NCBI RefSeq assembly: GCF_901709675.1
Contig: NC_051103.1
Coordinates: forward strand, 4,821,501 to 4,885,500
Direction of reading: 5' to 3'
Source of the DNA: Syngnathus acus
Taxonomy: Eukaryota > Chordata > Actinopteri > Syngnathiformes > Syngnathidae
DNA: 64,000 bases
Below, one piece after another: positions 25,578 through 44,890 of the stretch. The notes beneath the pieces were generated by a model. The model did no database searches, had not been told where the DNA came from, and saw only the letters and a program-made list of their open reading frames with translations. Numbering within the stretch: position 1 is the stretch's first letter; each line of letters starts with the position of its first letter. Made by a program: the position numbers and the translations under genes.

Positions 25578-28500
25578 TAGGGGTGTAACGATTCATCGAT
25601 ACACATCGATTAATCGATATAATGCTCTACGATTTGTTGGCATCGATGCTAAACGTAAACATCGATCTATATCGCCCGTTTTTGACCTCGGACATTAGAC
25701 GCGACTTTATTTTGAAATCCAGTTCATTGTTGCTTGCTTCCTCTTTCCGGGAGCAGTGCGCGGCGTGTTGTGTTGTGAGCAGAGCAAGCACGTGAAAGGG
25801 GAGCCGACAACTACGCGGCTCCTGGGCTGGTGCTATGGCTAGTGTCCAAGAAGACGAGGAAATTCGCTCCCCTTTGGGCTTCAAGTCATTCGTTTGGAAG
25901 CACTTTGTAATTTCCTAAATAAAGAGTTTGCAGTACCTTGTTGATTTTGCGTATGAATTGTTATAAATCAGGATATTGTTCTATATCGATCGTAGAGCAC
26001 TATATCGTGATGTATCGTGAATGAATCACAGCAGGCTTTAAGATATCGTCAAATATCGTATCGTGGTTCTTTGCATCGATATGATATCGTATCGTCACAA
26101 AACCCGCGATTTACACCTCTAGTTTGTAACCCTAACCTTGATTTAAAACCCTAGTCGGAAACCCTAACCCTAGCTTGAAACCCTAATTAGCAATGGCAAA
26201 ACTCCTTGGAAACCCTGGTCGGAAACCCTAACTCTCGTTTTGAAAGCCTAGTTAGAAGCCCTAACCCTAACTCTAGTTTTGAAAGCCTAGTTAGTAACCC
26301 TAACCCTAACCCTAACCCTAACTCTAACCCTAACTCTAACCCTAACCCTAACTCTAAGTCTAACCCTAACCCTAGTTTTGAAAGCCTAGTTAGAAACCCT
26401 AACCCCAACCCCAACCCTAATCCTAACCCTAATTTTGGAAACCCTGGTCGAAAACCCTAACCCTAGTTTTGAAAGCCTAGTTAGAAACCCTAATCTTAGA
26501 AACCCTAAAAGTAGTTTGAAACCCTCATTGGAAACCTTAACCTTAGCTTTAAAACCTAGTTTGTAACCCTAAGATTGGTTTAAAACCCTAGTCGGAAACC
26601 CTACCCCTTGTTTGAAACTTTAATTAGCGATGGCAAAACTCCTTGGAAACCCTGGTCGGAAACCCTAACCCTAGTTTTGAAAGCCTAGTTAGAAACCCTG
26701 ATCTTAGAAACCATAAAAGTAGTTTGAAACCCTCGTTGGAAGCCCTAACCCTAGCATTAAAACCAAGTTTGTAACCCTAACCTTTGTTTAAAACCCTAGT
26801 CGGAAACCCTAACCCTAGTTTGAAACCCTAAATAGCAATGGCAAAACTCCTTGGAAACCCTGGTCGGAAACCCTAACTCTCGTTTTGAAAGCCTAGTTAG
26901 AAGCCCTAATCTTAGAAACCCTAAAAGTAGTTTGAAACCCTCGTTGGAAACCCTAACCCTAGCTTTAAAACCTAGTTTGAAACCCTAACCTTGGTCTAAA
27001 ACCCTAGTCGGAAACCCTGAGCCTAGTTTGAAACCCTAATTAGCGATGGCAAAACTCCTTGGAAACCCTAGTCCGAAACCCTAACCCTAGTTTTGAAAGC
27101 CTAGTTAGAAGCCCTAACCCTAACTCTAGTTTTGAAAGCCTAGTTAGTAACCCTAACCCTAACCCTAACCCTAACTCTAACCCTAACCCTAACTCTAAGT
27201 CTAACCCTAACCCTAACCCTAATCCTAGTTTTGAAAGCCTAGTTAGAAACCCTAACCCCAACCCCAACCCTAATCCTAACCCTAATTTTGGAAACCCTGG
27301 TCGAAAACCCTAACCCTAGATTTGAAAGCCTAGTTAGAAACCCTAATCTTAGAAACCCTAAAAGTAGTTTGAAACCCTCATTGGAAACCTTAACCTTAGC
27401 TTTAAAACCTAGTTTGTAACCCTAAGATTGGTTTAAAACCCTAGTCGGAAACCCTACCCCTTGTTTGAAACTTTAATTAGCGATGGCAAAACTCCTTGGA
27501 AACCCTGGTCGGAAACCCTAACCCTAGTTTTGAAAGCCTAGTTAGAAACCCTGATCTTAGAAACCATAAAAGTAGTTTGAAACCCTCGTTGGAAGCCCTA
27601 ACCCTAGCATTAAAACCAAGTTTGTAACCCTAACCTTTGTTTAAAACCCTAGTCGGAAACCCTAACCCTAGTTTGAAACCCTAAATAGCAATGGCAAAAC
27701 TCCTTGGAAACCCTGGTCGGAAACCCTAACTCTCGTTTTGAAAGCCTAGTTAGAAGCCCTAATCTTAGAAACCCTAAAAGTAGTTTGAAACCCTCGTTGG
27801 AAACCCTAACCCTAGCTTTAAAACCTAGTTTGAAACCCTAACCTTGGTCTAAAACCCTAGTCGGAAACCCTGAGCCTAGTTTGAAACCCTAATTAGCGAT
27901 GGCAAAACTCCTTGGAAACCCTAGTCCGAAACCCTAACCCTAGTTTTGAAAGCCTAGTTAGAAGCCCTAACCCTAACTCTAGTTTTGAAAGCCTAGTTAG
28001 TAACCCTAACCCTAACCCTAACCCTAACCCTAACTCTAACCCTAACCCTAACTCTAAGTCTAACCCTAACCCTAACCCTAACCCTAGTTTTGAAAGCCTA
28101 GTTAGAAACCCTAACCCCAACCCCAACCCTAATCCTAACCCTAATTTTGGAAACCCTGGTCGAAAACCCTAACCCTAGTTTTGAAAGCCTAGTTAGAAAC
28201 CCTAATCTTAGAAACCCTAAAAGTAGTTTGAAACCCTCATTGGAAACCTTAACCTTAGCTTTAAAACCTAGTTTGTAACCCTAAGATTGGTTTAAAACCC
28301 TAGTCGGAAACCCTACCCCTTGTTTGAAACTTTAATTAGCGATGGCAAAACTCCTTGGAAACCCTGGTCGGAAACCCTAACCCTAGTTTTGAAAGCCTAG
28401 TTAGAAACCCTGATCTTAGAAACCATAAAAGTAGTTTGAAACCCTCGTTGGAAGCCCTAACCCTAGCATTAAAACCAAGTTTGTAACCCTAACCTTTGTT

Positions 28501-31500
28501 TAAAACCCTAGTCGGAAACCCTAACCCTAGTTTGAAACCCTAAATAGCAATGGCAAAACTCCTTGGAAACCCTGGTCGGAAACCCTAACTCTCGTTTTGA
28601 AAGCCTAGTTAGAAGCCCTAATCTTAGAAACCCTAAAAGTAGTTTGAAACCCTCGTTGGAAACCCTAACCCTAGCTTTAAAACCTAGTTTGAAACCCTAA
28701 CCTTGGTCTAAAACCCTAGTCGGAAACCCTGAGCCTAGTTTGAAACCCTAATTAGCGATGGCAAAACTCCTTGGAAACCCTAGTCCGAAACCCTAACCCT
28801 AGTTTTGAAAGCCTAGTTAGAAGCCCTAACCCTAACTCTAGTTTTGAAAGCCTAGTTAGTAACCCTAACCCTAACCCTAACTCTAACCCTAACCCTAACT
28901 CTAACCCTAACCCTAACTCTAAGTCTAACCCTAACCCTAACCCTAACCCTAGTTTTGAAAGCCTAGTTAGAAACCCTAACCCCAACCCCAACCCTAATCC
29001 TAACCCTAATTTTGGAAACCCTGGTCGAAAACCCTAACCCTAGTTTTGAAAGCCTAGTTAGAAACCCTAATCTTAGAAACCCTAAAAGTAGTTTGAAACC
29101 CTCATTGGAAACCTTAACCTTAGCTTTAAAACCTAGTTTGTAACCCTAAGATTGGTTTAAAACCCTAGTCGGAAACCCTACCCCTTGTTTGAAACTTTAA
29201 TTAGCGATGGCAAAACTCCTTGGAAACCCTGGTCGGAAACCCTAACCCTAGTTTTGAAAGCCTAGTTAGAAACCCTGATCTTAGAAACCATAAAAGTAGT
29301 TTGAAACCCTCGTTGGAAGCCCTAACCCTAGCATTAAAACCAAGTTTATAACCCTAACCTTTGTTTAAAACCCTAGTCGGAAACCCTAACCCTAGTTTGA
29401 AACCCTAAATAGCAATGGCAAAACTCCTTGGAAACCCTGGTCGGAAACCCTAACTCTCGTTTTGAAAGCCTAGTTAGAAGCCCTAATCTTAGAAACCCTA
29501 AAAGTAGTTTGAAACCCTCGTTGGGAACCCTAACCCTAGCTTTAAAACCTAGTTTGAAACCCTAACCTTGGTCTAAAACCCTAGTCGGAAACCCTGAGCC
29601 TAGTTTGAAACCCTAATTAGCGATGGCAAAACTCCTTGGAAACCCTAGTCCGAAACCCTAACCCTAGTTTTGAAAGCCTAGTTAGAAGCCCTAACCCTAA
29701 CTCTAGTTTTGAAAGCCTAGTTAGTAACCCTAACCCTAACCCTAACCCTAACCCTAACTCTAACCCTAACCCTAACTCTAAGTCTAACCCTAACCCTAAC
29801 CCTAACCCTAGTTTTGAAAGCCTAGTTAGAAACCCTAACCCCAACCCCAACCCTAATCCTAACCCTAATTTTGGAAACCCTGGTCGAAAACCCTAACCCT
29901 AGTTTTGAAAGCCTAGTTAGAAACCCTAATCTTAGAAACCCTAAAAGTAGTTTGAAACCCTCATTGGAAACCTTAACCTTAGCTTTAAAACCTAGTTTGT
30001 AACCCTAAGATTGGTTTAAAACCCTAGTCGGAAACCCTACCCCTTGTTTGAAACTTTAATTAGCGATGGCAAAACTCCTTGGAAACCCTGGTCGGAAACC
30101 CTAACCCTAGTTTTGAAAGCCTAGTTAGAAACCCTGATCTTAGAAACCATAAAAGTAGTTTGAAACCCTCGTTGGAAGCCCTAACCCTAGCATTAAAACC
30201 AAGTTTGTAACCCTAACCTTTGTTTAAAACCCTAGTCGGAAACCCTAACCCTAGTTTGAAACCCTAAATAGCAATGGCAAAACTCCTTGGAAACCCTGGT
30301 CGGAAACCCTAACTCTCGTTTTGAAAGCCTAGTTAGAAGCCCTAATCTTAGAAACCCTAAAAGTAGTTTGAAACCCTCGTTGGAAACCCTAACCCTAGCT
30401 TTAAAACCTAGTTTGAAACCCTAACCTTGGTCTAAAACCCTAGTCGGAAACCCTGAGCCTAGTTTGAAACCCTAATTAGCGATGGCAAAACTCCTTGGAA
30501 ACCCTAGTCCGAAACCCTAACCCTAGTTTTGAAAGCCTAGTTAGAAGCCCTAACCCTAACTCTAGTTTTGAAAGCCTAGTTAGTAACCCTAACCCTAACC
30601 CTAACTCTAACCCTAACCCTAACTCTAACCCTAACCCTAACCCTAACTCTAAGTCTAACCCTAACCCTAACCCTAACCCTAGTTTTGAAAGCCTAGTTAG
30701 AAACCCTAACCCCAACCCTAATCCTAACCCTAATTTTGGAAACCCTGGTCGAAAACCCTAACCCTAGTTTTGAAAGCCTAGTTAGAAACCCTAATCTTAG
30801 AAACCCTAAAAGTAGTTTGAAACCCTCATTGGAAACCTTAACCTTAGCTTTAAAACCTAGTTTGTAACCCTAAGATTGGTTTAAAACCCTAGTCGGAAAC
30901 CCTACCCCTTGTTTGAAACTTTAATTAGCGATGGCAAAACTCCTTGGAAACCCTGGTCGGAAACCCTAACCCTAGTTTTGAAAGCCTAGTTAGAAACCCT
31001 GATCTTAGAAACCATAAAAGTAGTTTGAAACCCTCGTTGGAAGCCCTAACCCTAGCATTAAAACCAAGTTTGTAACCCTAACCTTTGTTTAAAACCCTAG
31101 TCGGAAACCCTAACCCTAGTTTGAAACTCTAAATAGCAATGGCAAAACTCCTTGGAAACCCTGGTCGGAAACCCTAACTCTCGTTTTGAAAGCCTAGTTA
31201 GAAGCCCTAATCTTAGAAACCCTAAAAGTAGTTTGAAACCCTCGTTGGAAACCCTAACCCTAGCTTTAAAACCTAGTTTGAAACCCTAACCTTGGTCTAA
31301 AACCCTAGTCGGAAACCCTGAGCCTAGTTTGAAACCCTAATTAGCGATGGCAAAACTCCTTGGAAACCCTAGTCCGAAACCCTAACCCTAGTTTTGAAAG
31401 CCTAGTTAGAAGCCCTAACCCTAACTCTAGTTTTGAAAGCCTAGTTAGTAACCCTAACCCTAACCCTAACTCTAACCCTAACCCTAACTCTAACCCTAAC

Positions 31501-32719
31501 CCTAACTCTAAGTCTAACCCTAACCCTAACCCTAACCCTAGTTTTGAAAGCCTAGTTAGAAACCCTAACCCCAACCCCAACCCTAATCCTAACCCTAATT
31601 TTGGAAACCCTGGTCGAAAACCCTAACCCTAGTTTTGAAAGCCTAGTTAGAAACCCTAATCTTAGAAACCCTAAAAGTAGTTTGAAACCCTCATTGGAAA
31701 CCTTAACCTTAGCTTTAAAACCTAGTTTGTAACCCTAAAATTGGTTTAAAACCCTAGTCGGAAACCCTACCCCTTGTTTGAAACTTTAATTAGCGATGGC
31801 AAAACTCCTTGGAAACCCTGGTCGGAAACCCTAACCCTAGTTTTGAAAGCCTAGTTAGAAACCCTGATCTTAGAAACCATAAAAGTAGTTTGAAACCCTC
31901 GTTGGAAGCCCTAACCCTAGCATTAAAACCAAGTTTGTAACCCTAACCTTTGTTTAAAACCCTAGTCGGAAACCCTAACCCTAGTTTGAAACCCTAAATA
32001 GCAATGGCAAAACTCCTTGGAAACCCTGGTCGGAAACCCTAACTCTCGTTTTGAAAGCCTAGTTAGAAGCCCTAATCTTAGAAACCCTAAAAGTAGTTTG
32101 AAACCCTCGTTGGAAACCCTAACCCTAGCTTTAAAACCTAGTTTGAAACCCTAACCTTGGTCTAAAACCCTAGTCGGAAACCCTGAGCCTAGTTTGAAAC
32201 CCTAATTAGCGATGGCAAAACTCCTTGGAAACCCTAGTCCGAAACCCTAACCCTAGTTTTGAAAGCCTAGTTAGAAGCCCTAACCCTAACTCTAGTTTTG
32301 AAAGCCTAGTTAGTAACCCTAACCCTAACCCTAACTCTAACCCTAACCCTAACTCTAACCCTAACCCTAACTCTAAGTCTAACCCTAACCCTAACCCTAG
32401 TTTTGAAAGCCTAGTTAGAAACCCTAACCCCAACCCCAACCCTAATCCTAACCCTAATTTTGGAAACCCTGGTCGAAAACCCTAACCCTAGTTTTGAAAG
32501 CCTAGTTAGAAACCCTAATCTTAGAAACCCTAAAAGTAGTTTGAAACCTTAAGCCTAGCTTTAAAACCTAGTTTGTAACCCTAACCGTGGTTTAAAACCC
32601 TAGTCGGAAACCCTAACCCTAGTTTGAAACCCTAATTAGCAATGGCAAAACTCCTTGGAAACCCTAGTCGGAAACCCTAACCCTAGTTTTGAAAGCCTAG
32701 TTAGACCCCTACACCCCTA
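25578..32719. mobile_element. Composite hAT-like element enclosing telomere-like satellite
   Basis: An exact 8-base target duplication CAAATTAC lies at 25570-25577 and 32720-32727. The termini are inverted repeats sharing TAGGGGTGTA (left 25578-25587, right 32719-32710 on the complement). The left 544 bases (25578-26121) are an AT-rich, ATCGAT-rich element with an internal second end, TTTACACCTCTA, at 26110-26121. It is followed at once by 6.6 kb of CCCTAA-derived satellite up to the right terminus. The bases after 26121 (GTTTGTAA) do not match the left duplication, whereas those after 32719 do. The unit bounded by the duplication is therefore the whole 7.1 kb. No transposase frame is present. 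Alternative: the satellite grew inside a short inserted element. Confidence 0.72.
26122..32705 (+). repeat. Telomere-like (CCCTAA) satellite with about 860 bp higher-order repeat
   Basis: Degenerate CCCTAA (C-strand of the vertebrate telomere repeat) alternates with short motifs such as CCTAGTTTTGAAAGCCTAGT and AGTTTGAAACCCTAATTAGC. The anchor AAACTCCTTGGAAACCCT just before an NPNP-coding tract recurs at about 26199, 27052, 27905, 28764, 29629, 30488, 31353 and 32218. Spacing is 853, 853, 859, 865, 859, 865 and 865 bases. Lengths differ only by multiples of 6, from CCCTAA/CTCTAA number differences in one tract. Copies are otherwise nearly identical. Open frames on both strands (Asn-Pro and Gly-Leu repeats) come from the repeat and are not genes. 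Confidence 0.95.
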
Positions 32720-32727
32720 CAAATTAC

Positions 32728-34400
32728 TGATCTGCAAACGCCCTCTTGTTTCCACTCTTTTGAAAGCAAAATCACAAAGTCACCGACAGGCACTCTTTAT
32801 TTGATACATTTGTGTGTGTGTGTGTGTGTGTGTGTGTGACAGAGAGAGAATGCTATCTGATGTATCTTCAAGGGAGAGGAAGTCCGATAAACACCAGGGA
32901 AGAAAATTGAAACATCACAGAGCACAGCGAGGGGTAGCACATCTTGTGTGCGTGTGTGTGTCACAATGTGTACCCCTCACACTCACATTGTTCCTCTCAC
33001 CGACATTGACAGTTACGGCAGAATTTGCTGCGTCGCCATGCCGGTTGCCGTGGCAACAAGCATCACGGGACAAGGAGCGTGTAACTGGATTGGCGATAAA
33101 AAGGCCTCGAGCGTCAACACAGTGTGTGTGTGTGTGTGTGTGCGTGTGCAACAAACTAATTTATGACACATTTATAGATTTTCTTGTAGATATACAGGCT
33201 CATTTTGAAGGGAGGCTGGCATGTTGTCATGGCAACCAGCTTCTTTTTTTGGGTGGGGTATGACCTGAAAGCATGAAAGAGACTAATGCAAACACACACA
33301 CACGGGTTGCTGTATATGTTAGCAGTTTAAGCCATTAGCATGTTATCATTTTATCAATCCACACTAGAGATAGTAAGTAAGATCTGCCTTAGTGTTTCCT
33401 TTACCCAAACTGTTATCTTGCTGTATATTAGCATGCCAACTGCTAACATAAAAAAAATATTCTAAATGGCACCCGGGCGAGATAATCAGAGCATGGAAGT
33501 TGAAACAATTTGGGTTTGCCAATGCGCTTGTTTGCATTGGCGGGGGGGGGGGGGGAAATCCCCATGAAACTTAAAAAGAAAATCAAAAAAGTTAATCTCC
33601 CAGCCTGCAGCGAGTGGGTACAAGCAAAATGTGTGAAACGGATGAGTTGAGTTAAGCTCACAGCTCGAAGGCATCGCGGCATGCAGAAAGAGAGATAAGA
33701 AAAAGGAACAACAAAGATGTGGCTTCTGAATATGGATGAGTTTTTGACCTACTAGCCACCTGAAGGAAGGAACAGCAGGAAGAAGTTGATCAATTGACTG
33801 CACAGGCGTCACCTAAAAAGACAAAACAAGGTCACAAACATAAAAACAATGCGTTCTCACGCAAAATAAACAATATTCTTGCAACGACTGCAAATATTAG
33901 AAAATGCAACAATACATGGGAAATGTACAGCAAATTTATATTTCTCTGACCATTGAATTACATTTCTTTGGTACACACATGATTTATGCTTCACCACATA
34001 CCATTCATGAATGAGTTCCTATCAGTGTGACCCATTCAGAAAAGCATCAAAGCTCACCCCCTTTCAACTTACTCACTTTGGTGTAATGAATGCAAATATA
34101 TTCAGGTTAATAATTTATTTTTTGTAGACTGTAGTCCGAACCCCCCACCCTCATTCACACACAAGGGGAGGGAGAGAGCGATGTAAGGGGGAGAGGGTGC
34201 TTTCTGCAGAGCTCAACACTATTCCCATCCAGATTGTGTGCGCGTGCACTCTTGCATCCCCTTCTGGTGCCGCACCCTCTGCTCGGTCTAGCGCTCTCCA
34301 CCGCCACCAGCATCCTTCACGTCCTCGTCGTCACACGTCACTTGGCGTGTTGTTGTCTGCCAGCCACGGACGCGGAGGCGGCCACGCAAGGCGGGAAAAG
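32728..34400. other. Intergenic DNA with microsatellites, 5' flank of prss12
   Basis: (TG)n tracts at about 32810-32838 and 33121-33143, a G run at 33541-33555, no coding exon. The last 250 bases are CT- and GC-rich and probably hold the prss12 promoter and 5' UTR; no TATA box was seen. Confidence 0.45.
32810..32838 (+). repeat. (TG)n microsatellite
   Basis: About 14 uninterrupted TG dinucleotides. A second, shorter one lies at 33121-33143. Confidence 0.85.
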
Positions 34401-41086
<6,686 letters not shown>

Positions 41087-42260
41087 TCGAGACCTCATTG
41101 GCTGTGCCACGGGACACCAGAAAAAATTGTGACTGATTGGTGGACGCCTTCCTTCCCAACAAGGCCAAACAAAGACGGGCGATCAGCATGTGCTTTCGCA
41201 TCCTAAATTATCAGTAAATTATCTGGCAGGGTGCTCAATTAAAACAACAGTTAGCATCGGCGCTAACAGCTAATTCATGTACAGCTGGTAAACATGCAAC
41301 GACGTCAACAAAAAAAGGGCTCTTCTTAGCAGGCTCATAACGGATGACTGAGTGAGTTCCAATATGGACCGTGCCAGTGTTTTCTACACCATAAATGACA
41401 AACAACCGTCCATTTTCTAGTTCAAGTCAATCTCCAGACTCAAACCCTACAGAAAATGCATTTTATCTTTTAAATAGGAAACTTGATGGGAGTACCCTCC
41501 CTCTCGCCCAAAGCACTAACGTACAATTGTGGCCAGTGAGAAATAGTAATTGCAGTATTTGTGGTCGATTGTACAATATCATATTGCCATGATTAACGTG
41601 TTATTTCATTTTTGTATTTACTTGAAATAACAAGACTTAAGAGCTGCTTAACTGCATTGCATGAGATTTATGAAAGACAATCATTTGGCTTTGCCTCACT
41701 TACCTTTAAAATGGCGGTCTATGAAGCAGGCAGGTATCTGGAACGTAATCATGAAAGGTGTAATCATGATCAATACAAACACTGGCATGGTCCTTAAATG
41801 TACAGAATGTGACAAAAAGCCATTGACAGTGATTCTGATGGTGCAGCTAGAGTAGAGCTACATTTTTGTGTGTGAATGTGGACTGTGAACATTTTCAACG
41901 GCAATATTGCTTCTGAACACTAGATGGCTCAATCGCCTTTTCTTTTCTACTGTAAACTGTGCGCTACTTGTTTGGACTTTGTGCATCCTGTGCTGTGACT
42001 CATTATGTCGTCCAACATCTTGTCACCGGAGACAACCGGTATTTCTGATTGTGGACATAATAAACATTAATGCTTACATCAGCAGGTCAAAGGTGATATT
42101 CTCTTGCGATTCTGTACATACAAGCTTCCAACAGCAGGTCGGCAAAGATCATCCTAATTATGTCTGGTGAACTGTAAATAATAAACATTTCAATTCTGAA
42201 CATAATCAACAGTGTTTGATTCGTCAACATTAAAGCTTCCATAGATGAGTTATTGTGTGT
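41087..42260 (+). other. prss12: prss12 3' UTR region
   Basis: No coding exon. Plus-strand AATAAA signals at 42059-42064 and 42180-42185 suggest a 3' UTR of about 1 to 1.1 kb, convergent with the camk2g 3' end. Confidence 0.5.
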
Positions 42261-43410
42261 CTTACCTCTTTGGAAACGGGAGGGTGAGGTGGAGGTCTTC
42301 GCTTTGTGGGATCTTTTGGCACTGAAACAAGAACTCTATTGATTTTAATGGAGTGTTTAAAGAAACTTTAAACTCCTTTGATTTGAAATGGTTAAAGGAT
42401 CTGTGCCCGATCGGCCAAAACAAGAACCCTGATGATTTTTCAACCAATAGTTGAACTATTTCTGTTGCAGTTTCTCGGTTTCCCAATCAGCGACCTTTCC
42501 CTGACTTGGAGTTCACTGCGAGCTAACCAGAGCGCGTCCCAGCAGACTTCATTGACTTTGGGTGTCTTTGAGAGAGGAAAAAAAAAAGCGCCGTGGCTCA
42601 TTAATCACGGACGCCAGATGAACCAGGGGGAGCTGTCCTACATCGCTTGGACCGCTGTCATAAATAACATCTTTATATAAAAAAAAAAAAAAAAAGCCCG
42701 CCCCATTACTCAAGATCTGAGAAGAGGAGCAGCGAGTGATGAACAAACTGTCAGTGGTTGAGGCCTCACAGGGGTTATTTAAGGGGATTAGTTGTTGTTT
42801 TGCAGTCTTTCAGTATTAATTTATGGGGAAAAAGGATTTTTGTAATTACTGAGGTTATGGCTGCATGGTGACTTAATGGTTAGCTTGCGGTGTAAGCCCT
42901 GTCTCTTCAAAGCTAATAGGTAAGCAGAGCTGCATTAGCATTAGTTTCTGGTCGAACGTTCGGCCAAGATGTAGACTTGGTGGGTATTTGTCTTTGGTGA
43001 TGTCATGCGCCACACAGCTACATTATTTGACAAGTGCTTGGTGAAGAAATGCTGCATGTGACAATGCTATTAAATGTCTATTAGCGCTCTCTAAGTGCGT
43101 GTCTGAGGATGTAAAAATAATTCAATAATTCCCGATCATTTGACAAAAGCATGTCAAAGGCATTGTGATTGAAAAGAAGAAGCAAAGGCAGCGCAAATGA
43201 GGCGGGCGGGTCCGGAGCGGGGTGCTGAAATAGTATTTTTATTAAATACTTTCAAGATCCAAGTCTGAAGAATAACAAAGCTAGGATGAAGACCAACTAA
43301 CACTCAGACAAACACTTTATAGTCGTCAATTCAAATGGTTGTTATTTCATTGTACATCATGATCATGCAAAAAAAAAAAAAAAAAAAGTCCAGCGTCCGC
43401 GTGAAGGCTG

Positions 43411-43441
43411 GGTAAGGTAAGGTAAGGAAAGGTAAGGTAAG
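43411..43441 (+). repeat. (GGTAA)n short tandem repeat
   Basis: Six copies of GGTAA with one GGAAA variant, ending in GGGTGG. Confidence 0.8.
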
Positions 43442-44095
43442 GGTGGCGGGGAGGGTGGAAGGGCAAAGGGAGAAAATAAGCGCAGCCCAAATATCATACC
43501 ATAAACAACGCAGGGGGAAAAAACATCGAGGGCCTCATACCAAGCGTCGGCTCCGGCATCCTTTTTTTACCTTTGTTTTTTTTCTTTTTGATTTAAAAAA
43601 AAAAAGTTTATTTATCATGTCACCTAGTCAACATTTGAGATGGAGGAAATCTCAAAAGATGCAAGTATCGTCATAATATTATTAACACTAGTAGAGCTCC
43701 GTCCTCATTCAGGTAGGTACATGGTAGAAATGCGTAACTGAAACATGCATAATAGTAACTAGTGCTCTTGCTCGCTCTCTCTTTTAGAGACTCCCCCACC
43801 CGTCCAGAACAGAGCAGGCACAATTCTTTTTAAAACCACCAGAGGTCGTTTTTCTCGGTTGCAATCGTAATGAAATACGTGCATGTGTGTGAGTATGTCG
43901 CAATCACTTCCTAGCCCAACTTCCTGCGGGTCGCGTGCAGAACTCCAGCTTGGCAACTTGGCAATTAAAAAAAAAAAAAAAAAGACAAAAAATTGACAGC
44001 CACTGACAAAACATTGCCAAGAGAATGGAGGCAACATCAAAGTTCAGGAGGGGCAGACAAGTGCTAAGCTTGAGGAGGGGGGGGGGGGAAGAGCA

Positions 44096-44890
44096 CACAA
44101 CATTGTGGGCTGGGATGCCGATCATACAACATTGTGGGGCGAGTGCAAATCACACCAAATAATGAGGCGGTGTCCATCACAATGTTCCGGCGCGGTTTGG
44201 AGGACAACACTGTGGGAATGGAACACATCACATTGTGGAGTGGGTGCTGATCAAAACTTTTTGGGCCAGTGTGTATCACAACATTTTGGACTGGTTTGGA
44301 TGACAACACTGTGGAGTGTGCGCACCTAACGCAGTTGGGTGGGTGCAGATCACGCAACATTGTAGGGCGGATAACAATCACAACATTATTGGACGGGAGG
44401 AGACTAAAGCAGTGGACCACAACATTATGGGTTAGGTACAGATCACCAAAAAAAAAGTGTGGGACAGATGGGAGGATTATACAAGATTGTGGGAGTGTAG
44501 ATTACACAACACTGTGGGACAAGTGAAGATCACAAAATTATGGGATGGCTGGGGATCACGCAACATTGTAGGGGGGGGGGGTTAGAAGACCACAATGTTT
44601 TGGGGTGAAGTGGAACACAATGTGATGATGGGAGCAGTCAAGATTACACAAGATACTTTGGTGGCTGAAGATCACACAAGATTGTGAGGCGTGTGCAGAT
44701 TACAACATTAAGTGTTGGATGGGGATCACAACATTGTGGGGTGAGCTCAAATCACACAAGATTTTTTGGTGGTGTGGCTCACAACAGTGGGGTGATGAAA
44801 ACATTGCAGTGGGTGGGGGGGGCCACACTACAGAGTGGTGCAGGTGCAAATCAAACAACATTCAGTTGTGGGGCGGATACGTCAAACAGC
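44096..44890 (+). repeat. Degenerate minisatellite with core ACAACATTGTGGG
   Basis: About 18 to 20 diverged copies of a unit of roughly 35-45 bases with the core ACAACATTGTGGG followed by a G/T-rich spacer and GATCACA. The core contains the palindrome ACAATGTTGT/ACAACATTGT. Plus-strand open frames across it (HTTLW repeats) are by-products. Confidence 0.8.

Noticed and set aside
25578-26121. Treating the 544-base element alone as the inserted unit
   Set aside because: The bases after 26121 (GTTTGTAA) do not match CAAATTAC; the matching duplication is at 32720.
26206-32485. Open frames of Asn-Pro (+) and Gly-Leu (-) repeats, 75-88 residues, eight times on each strand
   Set aside because: The CCCTAA period of 6 keeps frames open by arithmetic; there is no start context and no non-repeat sequence. 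Satellite by-product.
26122-32705. A CRISPR-like or cassette array reading of the regular repeats
   Set aside because: The genome is a vertebrate nuclear one. Repeats are CCCTAA-derived with no unique spacers; the long units are copies of each other.
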